The notes under the pieces are model-generated. The model was not told where the DNA came from, ran no database searches, and saw nothing but the letters and a program-made list of their open reading frames with translations. Position numbers and translations under genes: made by a program. A DNA stretch of 64,000 bases from Nisaea nitritireducens. Lineage in GTDB: Bacteria > Pseudomonadota > Alphaproteobacteria > Thalassobaculales > Thalassobaculaceae. Every line of letters begins with the position of its first letter. Within the stretch, counting starts at the first letter, position 1. Where the stretch lies: contig NZ_JACZFS010000046.1 of assembly GCF_014904795.1 (NCBI RefSeq), forward strand, positions 60,756-124,755, given 5' to 3'. This document shows positions 8,765 to 17,775 of the stretch, piece after piece.

Positions 8765-8782
8765 CTGACAACATGATGTCAG
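8765..8782. promoter_or_regulatory. Candidate operator between EamA exporter and WYL regulator
   Basis: CTGACAACATGATGTCAG is an 18-base palindrome with one mismatched pair (16 of 18 bases symmetric). It lies in the 111-base divergent intergenic region, 39 bases before the regulator start and 54 bases before the exporter start. In addition the 10-mer CCTACTGACA occurs at 8761 and again at 8828, the second copy inside the start of the regulator gene. The position and symmetry suggest a binding site of the regulator at 8822; this is inference. Confidence 0.5.
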
Positions 8783-8821
8783 GAATGATTTGTTAGTTTT
8801 CAGTAAGAAAGGCATCAGTAA

Positions 8822-9529
8822 ATGCGCCCTACTGACAGATTGTTCGAGGTTATCCAGATTCTGCGCGGCGCCCGTACTCCGGTGATCGCTGCGCGTCTCG
8901 CCGAACAGCTTGAGGTCTCGGTGCGGACAATCTATCGGGACATCGCCGCGCTTCAGGCCATGCGGATACCGATCGCGGGCGAGCCCGGCATTGGGTATGT
9001 CCTGCAGCGCGGCTACGATCTGCCGCCGATCAATTTCGATACAGAAGAGGCGGAAGCCATCTCTGTCGGATTGTCCATGCTGGCACGGACGGGCGATGCG
9101 GGGTTGAAGCGTGCAGCTGAACGCGCGGCCCGCAAACTCAATGCCGCCACACCGCTCAGCGAGGCTTTGCTGACATCAAGTTGGGGTGCGCCGGATCTGA
9201 ACCTGCTCCCGGAGATTCGGACAGCGATCCGGGAAGAGCGCGCCTTGCAGGTGGTTTATGAGGACGATACAGGCAGCCTGACCCGGCGTAAGATCCTGCC
9301 GATCGCACTGATCTATTACGCCGAGGTTGCCGTGCTGGCGGCCTGGTGCCGGTTACGGAGGGACTTCCGGCATTTTCGGCCGGACCGGATGCATGAATGC
9401 ACGCCCCTGGATGAGCGGTTCGACGGCGAAGGCGGGCACCTCAGGCAGGCATGGGAGGCGAGCCGTTCTACAGACCCCGACGCGTCCCGCCTTGCCCGTC
9501 AGAGGTCGAATTCGACAAAGACCGGGTAA
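8822..9529 (+). CDS. YafY-like HTH/WYL-domain transcriptional regulator
   Basis: A 235-residue regulator. The N-terminal DeoR-like HTH (about 1-60) contains RLAEQLEVSVRTIYRDIAAL and then GIGYVLQRGYDLPP, a typical opening of the YafY family. The C-terminal half (about 125-210) is a WYL-type domain, seen in EERALQVVYED, ALIYYAEVAVLAAWC (the WYL position reads YYA) and FRHFRPDRM. WYL domains bind small ligands or nucleic acid. The last 31 bases overlap the end of the convergent EEP gene. It is likely to repress or activate the divergent exporter at 7856-8710. Confidence 0.88.
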   Translation: MRPTDRLFEVIQILRGARTPVIAARLAEQLEVSVRTIYRDIAALQAMRIPIAGEPGIGYVLQRGYDLPPINFDTEEAEAISVGLSMLARTGDAGLKRAAERAARKLNAATPLSEALLTSSWGAPDLNLLPEIRTAIREERALQVVYEDDTGSLTRRKILPIALIYYAEVAVLAAWCRLRRDFRHFRPDRMHECTPLDERFDGEGGHLRQAWEASRSTDPDASRLARQRSNSTKTG

Positions 9530-10386
9530 TGGTCGGAGGCTGTTTCGTCGGTCGCGACCCAGCTTTTGGTCACCTTCGGCGCGAGATCGTCGGTCGTCAG
9601 CACATGGTCAATCTTGAAGTCGCCGTCCCGCTTATAGAGGGTCGAGACACCTTCTTCACCGTTTCCGGCGGCGACCCAGCTATCGACCAGCTGATCGTAA
9701 TGCCGTGTCCGCCCACGCTTCGGGTGGGGCTCGCCGCAGAGATGGGCGTATTCCTCCGAAGTCGGGCGGCAATTGAGATCGCCCGCAAGGATGGCGGAGC
9801 GCGGCGCCGGGGCGAATTCCAGACCCTCCGTCCAGTCGAAAGCCGATTCCGGTGGCAGCGGATGCGGGCCGTCGATCGGGCCGCCTTCATAGGGGGCGCG
9901 GAAGATGTATTCTCTCAAGGCCTCGACCTGCGGCATGCGGTGTGACGGTGCCTGATGCGCCAGATGGGTGCTGTAGACCCGGATCGGGCCCGATGGCACC
10001 TCGACGATGGCTTCGACGGCACAGCGCTGCAGGTCGAACACGCCCGGCGACGGTTTCTTGCGCAGATGCAAGGTGCGGGAGGCCGTGATCGGCCAGCGGC
10101 TCGCGATCATGTTGCCGAAGGTCCGGCGCCGGTTCATGACTTTGCCGCTCTCGTCCCGGAAGCTGCCATCCACGTTGAAGCTGGAGCCGAAGACATAGAA
10201 CAGGTTCAGCCGTTCCGCGATGCTGGCCGCTTGGTCTTCGTAATCATCCCGAGGCCAGTTCTGCACGACTTCCTGCATGCAGATGATGTCGGCGTTGGCA
10301 ACCGCGTCGGCGATCCGGGCTGTATCGAATTCTCCATCCTGTCCGAGCCCGAACTGGATGTTGTAGGTCGCGAATGTGAGGGACAT
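9499..10386 (-). CDS. Endonuclease/exonuclease/phosphatase (EEP) family hydrolase
   Basis: A 295-residue EEP-fold metal-dependent phosphodiesterase. Conserved pieces in order are TYNIQFG (N-terminal Asn), MQEVV (metal Glu), STHLAHQ (His), AGDLNCRPTSEE (Asp and Asn), KIDHVLTTDD and ASDHYPVFVEF (catalytic His at the C-terminus). There is no signal peptide, so it should act in the cytosol. Possible substrates are nucleic acid ends or phospho-metabolites; sequence alone does not decide. The start ATG has GGAACC in front. It runs convergent with and slightly overlaps the WYL regulator. Confidence 0.87.
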   Translation of the reverse strand: MSLTFATYNIQFGLGQDGEFDTARIADAVANADIICMQEVVQNWPRDDYEDQAASIAERLNLFYVFGSSFNVDGSFRDESGKVMNRRRTFGNMIASRWPITASRTLHLRKKPSPGVFDLQRCAVEAIVEVPSGPIRVYSTHLAHQAPSHRMPQVEALREYIFRAPYEGGPIDGPHPLPPESAFDWTEGLEFAPAPRSAILAGDLNCRPTSEEYAHLCGEPHPKRGRTRHYDQLVDSWVAAGNGEEGVSTLYKRDGDFKIDHVLTTDDLAPKVTKSWVATDETASDHYPVFVEFDL

Positions 10387-10484
10387 GACGGTTCCGGGAA
10401 GCAGTCTGAAGGAGGGACCGGAACCTTAGCGGGGGAGCATGACATCAGCATGACGCTGCATGGGAAAAATCATCGGGGGGATTG

Positions 10485-10928
10485 CTATGAAATTGCGCGG
10501 CGCAGGATCATCCCGTGCTTTTCATCACCGTCGAACCCCAGCTTTTCATAGAAGCCTCGTGCCTCGGCGCGCCGTCCGGTCAGCAGCATGATTTTGTAAG
10601 CATCGGCAGCCCATGCCCTGTCGATCAATGCGTTCATCACGCCGCGTCCGATACCTTGTCCCTGATACGCCGTCAGGGTCACGACATTCTCAACCAGCGC
10701 ATAGGGCCGGCCGCCATAAGTCATGTTCGGCATCAGGTGGAGCGTTGCCATGGAGACTATGCGTCCGTCCGTCTCGGCACCGTGGATTGCGGTGCCGTCA
10801 CGCTCGAGGATTTGCCGGAAACGGTCGCGGCCTAAATTTCCGTCGGCAACCGGCCGCGATCCGGTCAATTCCCGATACAACGCCAGAGCGTCATCGAAAT
10901 CGTCAGGGCACAAAGTCCGGTAATGCAT
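10485..10928 (-). CDS. GNAT family N-acetyltransferase
   Basis: A 147-residue GNAT enzyme. Motif A for acetyl-CoA binding is NVVTLTAYQGQGIGRGVMNALIDRA (about 82-106 region; the key is QGQGIGRG). A tyrosine in GFYEKLGF near the C-terminus is the usual proton-donor position. The N-terminus (TLCPDDFDDALALYRELTG) is a common GNAT opening. The acceptor substrate is unknown. It lies 18 bases upstream of the end of the peptide ABC operon and in the same direction, so it may be co-transcribed as the last gene of that unit. Confidence 0.88.
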   Translation of the reverse strand: MHYRTLCPDDFDDALALYRELTGSRPVADGNLGRDRFRQILERDGTAIHGAETDGRIVSMATLHLMPNMTYGGRPYALVENVVTLTAYQGQGIGRGVMNALIDRAWAADAYKIMLLTGRRAEARGFYEKLGFDGDEKHGMILRRAIS

Positions 10929-10946
10929 CGCTCCGTCCTTTGGACG

Positions 10947-11915
10947 TCAGGCGTAGAGATGGCATTCCACGCTGCCATCTGCATCCTGGATGACAGGCGG
11001 CTTGTCCACGGAGCAGGGACCGAATGCCTTGGCGCAACGCGGGTGGAAGGTGCAGCCGCTCGGCGGATTGATCGGGTTCGGAAAGGCGATGCCGAGACCG
11101 CTGTCCGGCACGCCGAGACCGGGTTCCGGTGTCAGTACGGAGCTGAGCAGAGCGGACGTGTATGGATGCCGCGCAGCTTCGAATAGCTTGTCAGTACCAG
11201 TCTCTTCGACGATCCGGCCGAGATACATCACCGCCACCTTGGTCGCGATATGCTCAACCACGGCCAGGTTGTGACTGATCAGGACATAGGTGAGGTTCAG
11301 CTCTTCGCGCAGATCCATCAGCAGGTTGAGAATCTGGGACTGCACCGAGACGTCGAGCGCTGAGGTCGGCTCGTCGCAAATGACGATTTCCGGTTTCATG
11401 ATAAGCGCACGGGCGATGGCGACGCGCTGGCGCTGACCGCCGGATAGTTGGTTCGGATAGCTGTCATAGACCCGGCGCGGCAGGCCGACGATATCGAGGA
11501 TGTCCTCGACCGCTTTGCGCCATGTCGAAGGATCGCCGACTTTGTGCACGCGCAGCGGCAGCGAGACGATCGAGCCAATTGTCTTGCGCGGGTTCAGCGA
11601 GGAATAAGGGTCCTGGAAGATCGGCTGGATACGGCGGGCGATAGCTGTGCGGTCGCCGTTCTGATAGGCAGGTTCTCCATCGATGAAGATCTCGCCCGAG
11701 CTTGGCAATTCGAGGCCGAGCAGAATCTTGGCAAGGGTCGACTTGCCGCAGCCGGATTCCCCGACCAGACCGAGGACGTCGCCTTTATTGATCTTCAGGG
11801 AGATTCCGTTCACCGCATGCAGCGGCTGCTTCGGGCTGAAGATTCCGCGGCGGATCATATAGGTTTTCGTGACGTCCTGCATTTCGAGGACGGGGGGCGG
11901 GGTCTGTCCGGTCAT
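10947..11915 (-). CDS. dppF: Dipeptide/oligopeptide ABC transporter ATP-binding protein (DppF/OppF type)
   Basis: A 322-residue ABC ATPase. Walker A is GESGCGKST (about 52-60), the Q-loop is in PIFQDPYSSLNPR, the signature is LSGGQRQ (157-163), Walker B is IVICDEPTSALD (178-189) and the switch histidine is in LISHNLAV. The C-terminal oligopeptide motif with the cysteine pattern GCTFHPRCAKAFGPC marks the peptide/nickel family. The start codon overlaps the stop of the DppD gene by 4 bases. It is the fifth gene of the importer operon; peptide specificity is not readable. Confidence 0.93.
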   Translation of the reverse strand: MTGQTPPPVLEMQDVTKTYMIRRGIFSPKQPLHAVNGISLKINKGDVLGLVGESGCGKSTLAKILLGLELPSSGEIFIDGEPAYQNGDRTAIARRIQPIFQDPYSSLNPRKTIGSIVSLPLRVHKVGDPSTWRKAVEDILDIVGLPRRVYDSYPNQLSGGQRQRVAIARALIMKPEIVICDEPTSALDVSVQSQILNLLMDLREELNLTYVLISHNLAVVEHIATKVAVMYLGRIVEETGTDKLFEAARHPYTSALLSSVLTPEPGLGVPDSGLGIAFPNPINPPSGCTFHPRCAKAFGPCSVDKPPVIQDADGSVECHLYA

Positions 11916-12916
11916 GCCGACGCCAGCTCCTTCGCATTAGCTTCACACGCGGGCACATCGAGGGTGCAGCGGTAACCGCGCCCCGGGTTCAGCGTGTGGA
12001 ACGGGTCATTCGTATCGCATGCGTCATGGGCGAAGCCGCAACGGTTGCGGAAGCTGCATCCCTTGATGTCGCCGATCAGTGTCGGAACGATGCCGGGTAT
12101 GGAGCCGAGGCGGGAGCCGCGCGCGGTCTTGCCCGGCACTGGAATGCAATTGATAAGGCCCTGCGTATAAGGGTGCAGTGGCTGATTGAAGATTTCTTCG
12201 ACCGTGCCGGCCTCGACGATCTTGCCCGCATACATCACAGCCACCTTGTCCGCGACCCGGGCGACAACGCCGAGGTCGTGGGTGATCAGGATCAGGGCTG
12301 AGTTGAACTCGTTCCGCAGCTCCGCCAGCAGGTGCAGGATCTGCGCCTGGATGGTGACGTCGAGCGCCGTGGTCGGCTCGTCCGCGATGATCAGTTCCGG
12401 GTCGCACATCAGCGCCATGGCGATCATCACACGCTGGCGCAAGCCACCGGAAAGCTGGTGCGGATACTGCGAGAGACGACTGGCTGCGGCCGTGATGCCA
12501 ACCCGCTCCAGCAGGTAGATCGCGCGCTCGCGAGCTTCCTTGTCGCTGGATTTTTTATGCCGGAGATACGGTTCCATCAGCTGGTTGCCGATAGTGTAGG
12601 CCGGGTTCAGCGAGGTCATTGGCTCCTGGAAGATCATCGCCATCCGGTTTCCGCGAATGGCTGCCAACTCGCGTTCTTTCAGACTGAGAAGATCAGTCCC
12701 GGTGAACTGCATTTTGTCCGCGTTGATCTTCGCCCGTTTGGGCAGCAGTCCCATGATGGACAGGGACGTCAGAGATTTGCCGCAGCCTGACTCACCGACG
12801 ATGCAGAGCGTTTCGCCCTTGTCGACCGAGAAGTCGATGCCGCGCACGGCATGCAGATCGCCCGCCGCGACCGGGATGTCGACCGTAAGGCCGCTGATTT
12901 CAAGAACGGCTGACAT
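11912..12916 (-). CDS. dppD: Dipeptide/oligopeptide ABC transporter ATP-binding protein (DppD/OppD type)
   Basis: The partner ATPase, 334 residues. It has Walker A GESGCGKSL, a Q-loop in IFQEPMTSLNPAYTIG, signature LSGGLRQR, Walker B LIIADEPTTALD and the switch histidine in LITHDLGVVARVADKVAVMYAG. The C-terminal extension SCRNRC-like GCSFRNRCGFAHDAC belongs to the oligopeptide family. The ATG at 12916 follows GGAGCGACGC; another ATG lies 12 bases upstream. It is expected to pair as a heterodimer with the next gene's product at the membrane permeases DppB/DppC. Confidence 0.93.
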   Translation of the reverse strand: MSAVLEISGLTVDIPVAAGDLHAVRGIDFSVDKGETLCIVGESGCGKSLTSLSIMGLLPKRAKINADKMQFTGTDLLSLKERELAAIRGNRMAMIFQEPMTSLNPAYTIGNQLMEPYLRHKKSSDKEARERAIYLLERVGITAAASRLSQYPHQLSGGLRQRVMIAMALMCDPELIIADEPTTALDVTIQAQILHLLAELRNEFNSALILITHDLGVVARVADKVAVMYAGKIVEAGTVEEIFNQPLHPYTQGLINCIPVPGKTARGSRLGSIPGIVPTLIGDIKGCSFRNRCGFAHDACDTNDPFHTLNPGRGYRCTLDVPACEANAKELASA

Positions 12917-12952
12917 GCGTCGCTCCATCTAGGGTAATTCGGGGGGCTTGCA

Positions 12953-13861
12953 TCAATTCCTGTGCTCCGGCGCGGTAACGTCACGGATACCGTCGCCAAC
13001 AAGATTGATTGCCAGCACGAGGAGGAACAGCGCGATGCCTGGAATGGTGATCATCCAGGCCTCGAAGTAGATCTGCTCCTTGCCCTCGGAGACCATCAGC
13101 CCCCAGGAAGGCATTGGCGGCTGGACGCCCATGCCGAGGAAGGACAGTGCCGCTTCAAGCAGGATGGCATGCGCCATTTCCAGAGTCACAACCACGATCA
13201 GGCTATTCACGATGTTCGGCAGGATCTCGGTCAACAGGATGCGGGGGGTCGAGCAACCGACCGCCTTTGCCGCTGCGACATAGTCCATCTGCCGGATCTG
13301 CATGGTAGCGGAGCGCATAACGACCGCAAAACGATCCCAGAGCAGTAGTCCGAGAACGCTGATAACGACTGTCAGCGATCCGCCGATCAGGGCAACCACA
13401 GCAAGGGCGACCAGAACCACCGGCATGGACAGGCGAACCGTGATCAGGAAGGTGACGACCATGTCCACACGGCCGCCGAAGTAGCCGGCCGCGACTCCCA
13501 GGGCGGTACCAATGACGCCGGAGATGAGGGCGGCGGCAAAACCGATCAGCAGTGAGATCTGGGCGCCGTACATCAGGCGGGTAAGAAAATCCCGGCCCAG
13601 ATGGTCCGTGCCAAGGATATGGTCCCAACTTCCACTCATCCAGACCGGTTGCTGCATGCGTCCGAGCAGCTCCTGGAGGTAAGGGTCGTGCGGCGCGATG
13701 AGCGGAGCCAGAATGGCCATGAGGAACATGATGCCGAGGATGGTGCCGCCGAACAGAAGGCCATAATGGCCGAAAATGCGGCGGCGCATCTGTTGTCCCG
13801 GCGTCGGCCCGACAATGTCTTCGGCGGCGGGCAGGCCTCGATTTGCGATTGTTGTGGTCAT
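12953..13861 (-). CDS. dppC: Dipeptide-type ABC transporter permease (DppC)
   Basis: About 302 residues. An N-terminal OppC-N segment (RIFGHYGLLFGGTILGIMFLMAIL) is followed by the soluble loop containing HILGTDHLGRDFLTRLMYG, the hallmark of DppC/OppC proteins, and then five membrane spans. The EAA loop (ATMQIRQMDYVAAAKAVGCS) contacts the ATPases. The start at 13861 is 4 bases after the DppB stop; an ATG at 13900 would overlap DppB by 35 bases and is less likely. It forms the channel with DppB. Confidence 0.92.
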   Translation of the reverse strand: MTTTIANRGLPAAEDIVGPTPGQQMRRRIFGHYGLLFGGTILGIMFLMAILAPLIAPHDPYLQELLGRMQQPVWMSGSWDHILGTDHLGRDFLTRLMYGAQISLLIGFAAALISGVIGTALGVAAGYFGGRVDMVVTFLITVRLSMPVVLVALAVVALIGGSLTVVISVLGLLLWDRFAVVMRSATMQIRQMDYVAAAKAVGCSTPRILLTEILPNIVNSLIVVVTLEMAHAILLEAALSFLGMGVQPPMPSWGLMVSEGKEQIYFEAWMITIPGIALFLLVLAINLVGDGIRDVTAPEHRN

Positions 13862-13865
13862 TGTC

Positions 13866-14783
13866 TTAGCCCACCCGGATGCGCGGATCGAGCCAGGCAT
13901 TCAGCAGATCCGAGAGAAATGTCAGGACGATGTAGAAAAGCGAGAAAACCAGCACGACGGCCTGCACAACGGGCAGATCGTTCCGGCCGATTGATTCCCA
14001 AGCGAGGTAGCCGGCCCCGTGCAGAGCGAAGATGCTCTCGATAACGATCGAGCCGCCAAGCATGAAGCCGAACTGGACGGCTGCGAGGGAGACCACAGGG
14101 ATCACCGCATTACGCAGGGCATGCTTAAAGAGGATGACAGGCAGGGACAAGCCCTTGGCCCGGGCCGTGCGGATATAATCGGATCCGAGCACTTCGAGCA
14201 TCCCTGTCCGGGTCAGTCGCATGATGGCCGGTGTTGCGTAATAGCCGAGCACGATCGTCGGTAGGATGAAATGCTTCCAGGTCTCGGATCCGGTGATCGG
14301 CAGAAGATTGAGATTGACCCCGAAGATCAAGATCAGCAGCAGTGCTAACCAGAAGCTTGGCATGGCCTGTCCGACAACCGAAATGCCGAGCGCCATCCGG
14401 TCGAGAAAGCTGTTCGGACGGATGGCTGCGAGCACGCCGAGCGGGATCGAAAGGATGATCGCGAAACTGATCGCGCATACGCCCAGGATCATGGATACGG
14501 GCAGGCGCTCGAACAGCAGCGTAGATACTGGAAGCTTGAAGTAGAAGCTCTCGCCAAAATCTCCCTGGATCGCTCTCCCGGCCCATTCCAGATACTGAAC
14601 GGTGATTGGCCGGTCAAAGCCATACAGTGTCCGAATATATTCGATATCTGCGTCGCTCGCGGTTTCGCCGGCCATGGCCGTTGCCGGGTCGCTCGCGAGG
14701 TATGTAAGAGAGAAGGTTATGGCCGAAACCGTCAGCGCGACGAGAAAGGCCAGAAACAATCGTTTCAGGGTGTAGACCAGCAT
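13866..14783 (-). CDS. dppB: Dipeptide-type ABC transporter permease (DppB)
   Basis: A 305-residue permease with six membrane spans. The first span is LKRLFLAFLVALTVSAITFS, followed by the periplasmic region with YGFDRPITVQYLEW and GDFGESFYFKLPV, typical of DppB/OppB. The EAA loop is GMLEVLGSDYIRTARAKGLS, which docks on the ATPases. It is separated from the binding protein gene by a 105-base spacer that contains a strong stem (14845-14873), which could lower expression of the permeases and ATPases relative to the binding protein. Confidence 0.92.
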   Translation of the reverse strand: MLVYTLKRLFLAFLVALTVSAITFSLTYLASDPATAMAGETASDADIEYIRTLYGFDRPITVQYLEWAGRAIQGDFGESFYFKLPVSTLLFERLPVSMILGVCAISFAIILSIPLGVLAAIRPNSFLDRMALGISVVGQAMPSFWLALLLILIFGVNLNLLPITGSETWKHFILPTIVLGYYATPAIMRLTRTGMLEVLGSDYIRTARAKGLSLPVILFKHALRNAVIPVVSLAAVQFGFMLGGSIVIESIFALHGAGYLAWESIGRNDLPVVQAVVLVFSLFYIVLTFLSDLLNAWLDPRIRVG

Positions 14784-14844
14784 ATCTCAATATCCGGTAA
14801 GGCCGGGTTCCGGTGCATCGAGCACGTCCCGGCCCTTGTTATAA

Positions 14845-14873
14845 GCCCCGCCCCCACAGCGTGGGAGCGGGGC
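14845..14873 (-). other. Intra-operon stem-loop after the binding-protein gene
   Basis: Arms of 13 bases (GCCCCGCTCCCAC and GTGGGGGCGGGGC on the minus strand) with a single mismatch and a 3-base loop. It lies between the stop of the substrate-binding protein and the start of dppB. No T-run follows on the minus strand, so it is not a standard intrinsic terminator. Such stems commonly protect the upstream mRNA and give excess binding protein; that role here is inference. Confidence 0.55.
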
Positions 14874-14888
14874 CAAAAAGTGTTCGGA

Positions 14889-16406
14889 TTACTTCCAGGA
14901 AGCTGTGAAGAACCGCGGAATCTCATCGGAGGTCGGGGTGAAGTTCACATCATTCGAGAAAGCGTAGTTGGTGTTGTACGACCAGAGCGGCAGCCAATAG
15001 GCTTTCTCTGAAATCAGATTCAGAGCCTTGCCGTAGGCTTCCTTGCGCACAGCCAAATCGACGGTGGTGTCTCCTTTGACCAGATATTCCTTAACCTCCG
15101 CATCAAGGGCGAGATCGTCCTTGCCGTGGGTGAAGAAGTTGCTGGTGATCGCCGAGACATCGTTGATCGAGTAGGAGCCCCAGGTCATGAAGGCCATCGG
15201 CACTTCCTTGGCCCGGATCTTGTCACGCAGGGCCGCGTATTTCAGGAAGTTGAAGTTGGTCTTGATGCCGACCTGGCCGAGGAAACCGGCCATGGCTTCG
15301 GCATAGTCCCGGTTGCGATAGGCATAAAAGTCAATGCTGAACCCATCCGGATATCCGGCTTCCGCCAGCAGAGCCTTGGCCTTGGCCGGGTCATAGGCGT
15401 ATTTCTGCACTTCGGTCGTGCAACCGACCTGGCTTGGGAAGCAGGCAGAATCAACGACAGCTGACTTACCCCGGACCAGAGCCTTGACGATTCCTTCACG
15501 GTCGATCGCGTGGGAGATAGCCTGGCGCACGCGTACGTCTTTCAGCGGTGTGTCGCCGGTCGTTCCCGACGCATCCATGGTGATGTACCCGATGCGGAAG
15601 GTCTGCTCGTTGACAATCTGGACGCGGCCCGAGGAACTCAGGCGATCTGCCTGATCGGCGGGAACCCGCCACATCCAGTCCGCACGTCCGGAGAGCAATT
15701 CAGCGATCTGCGTGTTGCGTTCCGGAATGGTCCGCTGGACAATCTTGCCGATTGTCGGCGTACCCTTGGGGCTGCCCTGCATGTAGCCGTCGAATTTTTC
15801 CCAGACAATCTTACGGCCAGGCTCGAGTTCGGTGACTTTGTACGGCCCGGAGCCAACCGGCTTCAGTGCCATGCCGTCAGGGCCGACCTTCTCGTAATAA
15901 TCTTTCGGGTAGATGGAGACGGCACCCGATACGAATTCAAGAGCGGCCGGGAACGCCGCTTTCAACATCACCTGGACTTTGTATTTTCCAAGCTTCTTCG
16001 CGCCCTTGATCCAGCTGACATTGCGTTGGGTTTTCACACCGTTGGCCGGGTCGGCAACCCAGTTGTAGGTGAACACCACATCGTCCGCATCAAGCTCTTC
16101 GCCATTGTGGAAGGTGAGGCCTTCGTTCAGTTCGAATTCCAGTGTGGTATCGTCGACCCACTTGTAGGATTTCGCGATCAGCGGCTTGTATTCCATCGTC
16201 GCCGGATCGCGGTACAACAAGGCATCCCAAGTCATGCGGGAGACGATGATGCCTTCACGCGCAGTGTTGAAATAGCTGTCGACATTCTCCAGTTCGCGTT
16301 CCCAGACAATGTTCAGCGTGTCGTCGGCTTTGCCGGCGAGGGCTGCCGGGGTTGCCGAAGCCAAAGCCACCAGCGATAGCGCCGAAGCTGCAACAAATCT
16401 TTTCAT
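14889..16406 (-). CDS. dppA: Peptide/opine-type ABC transporter substrate-binding protein (SBP family 5)
   Basis: A 505-residue periplasmic binding protein. The signal peptide is MKRFVAASALSLVALASATP with a cleavage site close to ALA-GKADD. Family-5 motifs follow: WERELENVDSYFN, LIAKSYKWVDDTTLEFELN, the GLTFHNGEELDADDVVFTY block (about 90-108), and VRQAISHAIDREGIVKALV. The start ATG 16406 has AGGAG five bases upstream. It is the first gene of a five-gene importer unit with B, C, D and F components. Specificity (dipeptide, glutathione, nickel-chelate or other) cannot be told, so the symbol is a family label only. Confidence 0.9.
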   Translation of the reverse strand: MKRFVAASALSLVALASATPAALAGKADDTLNIVWERELENVDSYFNTAREGIIVSRMTWDALLYRDPATMEYKPLIAKSYKWVDDTTLEFELNEGLTFHNGEELDADDVVFTYNWVADPANGVKTQRNVSWIKGAKKLGKYKVQVMLKAAFPAALEFVSGAVSIYPKDYYEKVGPDGMALKPVGSGPYKVTELEPGRKIVWEKFDGYMQGSPKGTPTIGKIVQRTIPERNTQIAELLSGRADWMWRVPADQADRLSSSGRVQIVNEQTFRIGYITMDASGTTGDTPLKDVRVRQAISHAIDREGIVKALVRGKSAVVDSACFPSQVGCTTEVQKYAYDPAKAKALLAEAGYPDGFSIDFYAYRNRDYAEAMAGFLGQVGIKTNFNFLKYAALRDKIRAKEVPMAFMTWGSYSINDVSAITSNFFTHGKDDLALDAEVKEYLVKGDTTVDLAVRKEAYGKALNLISEKAYWLPLWSYNTNYAFSNDVNFTPTSDEIPRFFTASWK

Positions 16407-16619
16407 GTCCACTCCTGTTCGTTAGGCCGGTTTCTAGGTAGCGAGGCGAGGTGAGGATGGGATTGGGCGCTTCGCTTCCGTCGGACTGACTGTCCTGACC
16501 GATTAGGAACGGCAGCATTGCAGGGTCAAATTGTCATTGCAAGAACTTGGGATCGTATTCCCATGTTATTATTCCGCATTGCAACATGCTTGGTTGAGCG
16601 CTGCGCGCTGTGGTCCGCG

Positions 16620-17681
16620 CTATGCGGGTGCAGAGGCTGAAGGCAAGGTGGCATTGTATTTTTGGGCCCATGGTTGCAATGCCTCGATGATGCCCGGATA
16701 GAGTTGGATGCCGTTTTCCAGCGCATCGCGGCGCTTTTGGATCGCACTTTGCCCGGGCAGGCGCACTGGGGTCCCGGGAGTAGCCGGTTTGTTGGCGAGG
16801 CACTTCGCGACGATATGGTCGATCTGCCGGTTAAAGGCGTCTCTGCCGGAGAAGGCGGTTGGATCGGAGACCTGTATATGGACGCCGGCACCCCAGCCGT
16901 CAGCGGGGTCCGCACGGCCATGACCGGCGAGCCCCTGCGTCAGTGCCTCGATCATCAGGGCAAGGCCATATCCCTTATGCCCGTATTCCTGGCCCCCGAT
17001 GGGCAGGATCGTGCCCGGCGGGTCGGTGAAGAGGGCGCCCGGGTCGTCGGTTGCCATGCCGTCCGCATCCTGAACCCATTTGCCGGGAAGCTTCTTTCCC
17101 TCGCTGTGCAACCGGCCGGTCAGCCCGTTCGTGGTGATCGAGGCGCTGGTGTCGATCAGGATCGGATCGCCGCCGGTGGGGATGCCGACCGCAATTGGGT
17201 CCGGTGTAAAGAGAGGCTCGGTTCCGCCATAGGGAGCGACGCTGGCAACGGCCGGATCGGAAGAGGTGATCTGCATCATGCAGCCTTCCCGCGTCGCCCG
17301 CTCAAGGAAGACTGCGAGACAGGCGATGTGGTGGCTGCGCCGGATTGCGATGCCCGCGGTGCCGTAAAGTTTCGCCCGTTCGACGGCCTGATCCACCGCC
17401 CGGGCAGTGAGCCAGACGCCGGGCAGGCGGCGGCCGTCCCAGGTCGCCACGGCGCCCCGGTCGCTCAGCACTTCCGGGCCGCCTTCCTTGCGCATGGTGC
17501 CGTCCTCAAGCGCTTTCAGATAAGGGGCGCAGAGCTGCAGGCCGTGGGTCGTATGGCCCATAAGATCGGCTTCGACGAGCAGGGGAGCGATTGTACTTGC
17601 CTTGTCTCGATCGAGACCCGCGGCTTCGAACAGGCCTGTGGCGAAGGCCGTGAGCGCGTTTGCGTCGTAACGGTGTTCCAT
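16620..17681 (-). CDS. Ldh/YlbC-family malate/L-lactate/ureidoglycolate-type dehydrogenase
   Basis: A 353-residue member of the unusual NAD(P)-dependent oxidoreductase family that includes ureidoglycolate, sulfolactate and delta1-piperideine-2-carboxylate/malate dehydrogenases. Diagnostic segments are LLVEADLMGHTTHGLQL (His/Arg region of the active site), AVAIRRSHH-like GIAIRRSHHIA, ATWDGRRLPGVW, and the NAD-loop PIAVGIPTGGDPILID. GYKGYGLALMIEALT is near 250-265 as GHKGYGLALMIEALT. The ATG at 17681 is chosen for GGGGGGAACA in front. It is divergent from the SMP-30 gene. It may reduce or oxidise a 2-oxo/2-hydroxy acid; the substrate is unknown. Confidence 0.85.
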   Translation of the reverse strand: MEHRYDANALTAFATGLFEAAGLDRDKASTIAPLLVEADLMGHTTHGLQLCAPYLKALEDGTMRKEGGPEVLSDRGAVATWDGRRLPGVWLTARAVDQAVERAKLYGTAGIAIRRSHHIACLAVFLERATREGCMMQITSSDPAVASVAPYGGTEPLFTPDPIAVGIPTGGDPILIDTSASITTNGLTGRLHSEGKKLPGKWVQDADGMATDDPGALFTDPPGTILPIGGQEYGHKGYGLALMIEALTQGLAGHGRADPADGWGAGVHIQVSDPTAFSGRDAFNRQIDHIVAKCLANKPATPGTPVRLPGQSAIQKRRDALENGIQLYPGIIEALQPWAQKYNATLPSASAPA

Positions 17682-17775
17682 TGTTCCCCCCAATGCATTT
17701 TCTTTTGTCATAGCGAGCCTGCCGATTTGTGAAGACAATGGGAAGACCGGGGTTTCATGCGGGGAGAAAACAACA

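Noticed and set aside
14845..14873. Stem as intrinsic terminator
   Set aside because: No T-run follows on either strand; recorded as a mRNA stem.
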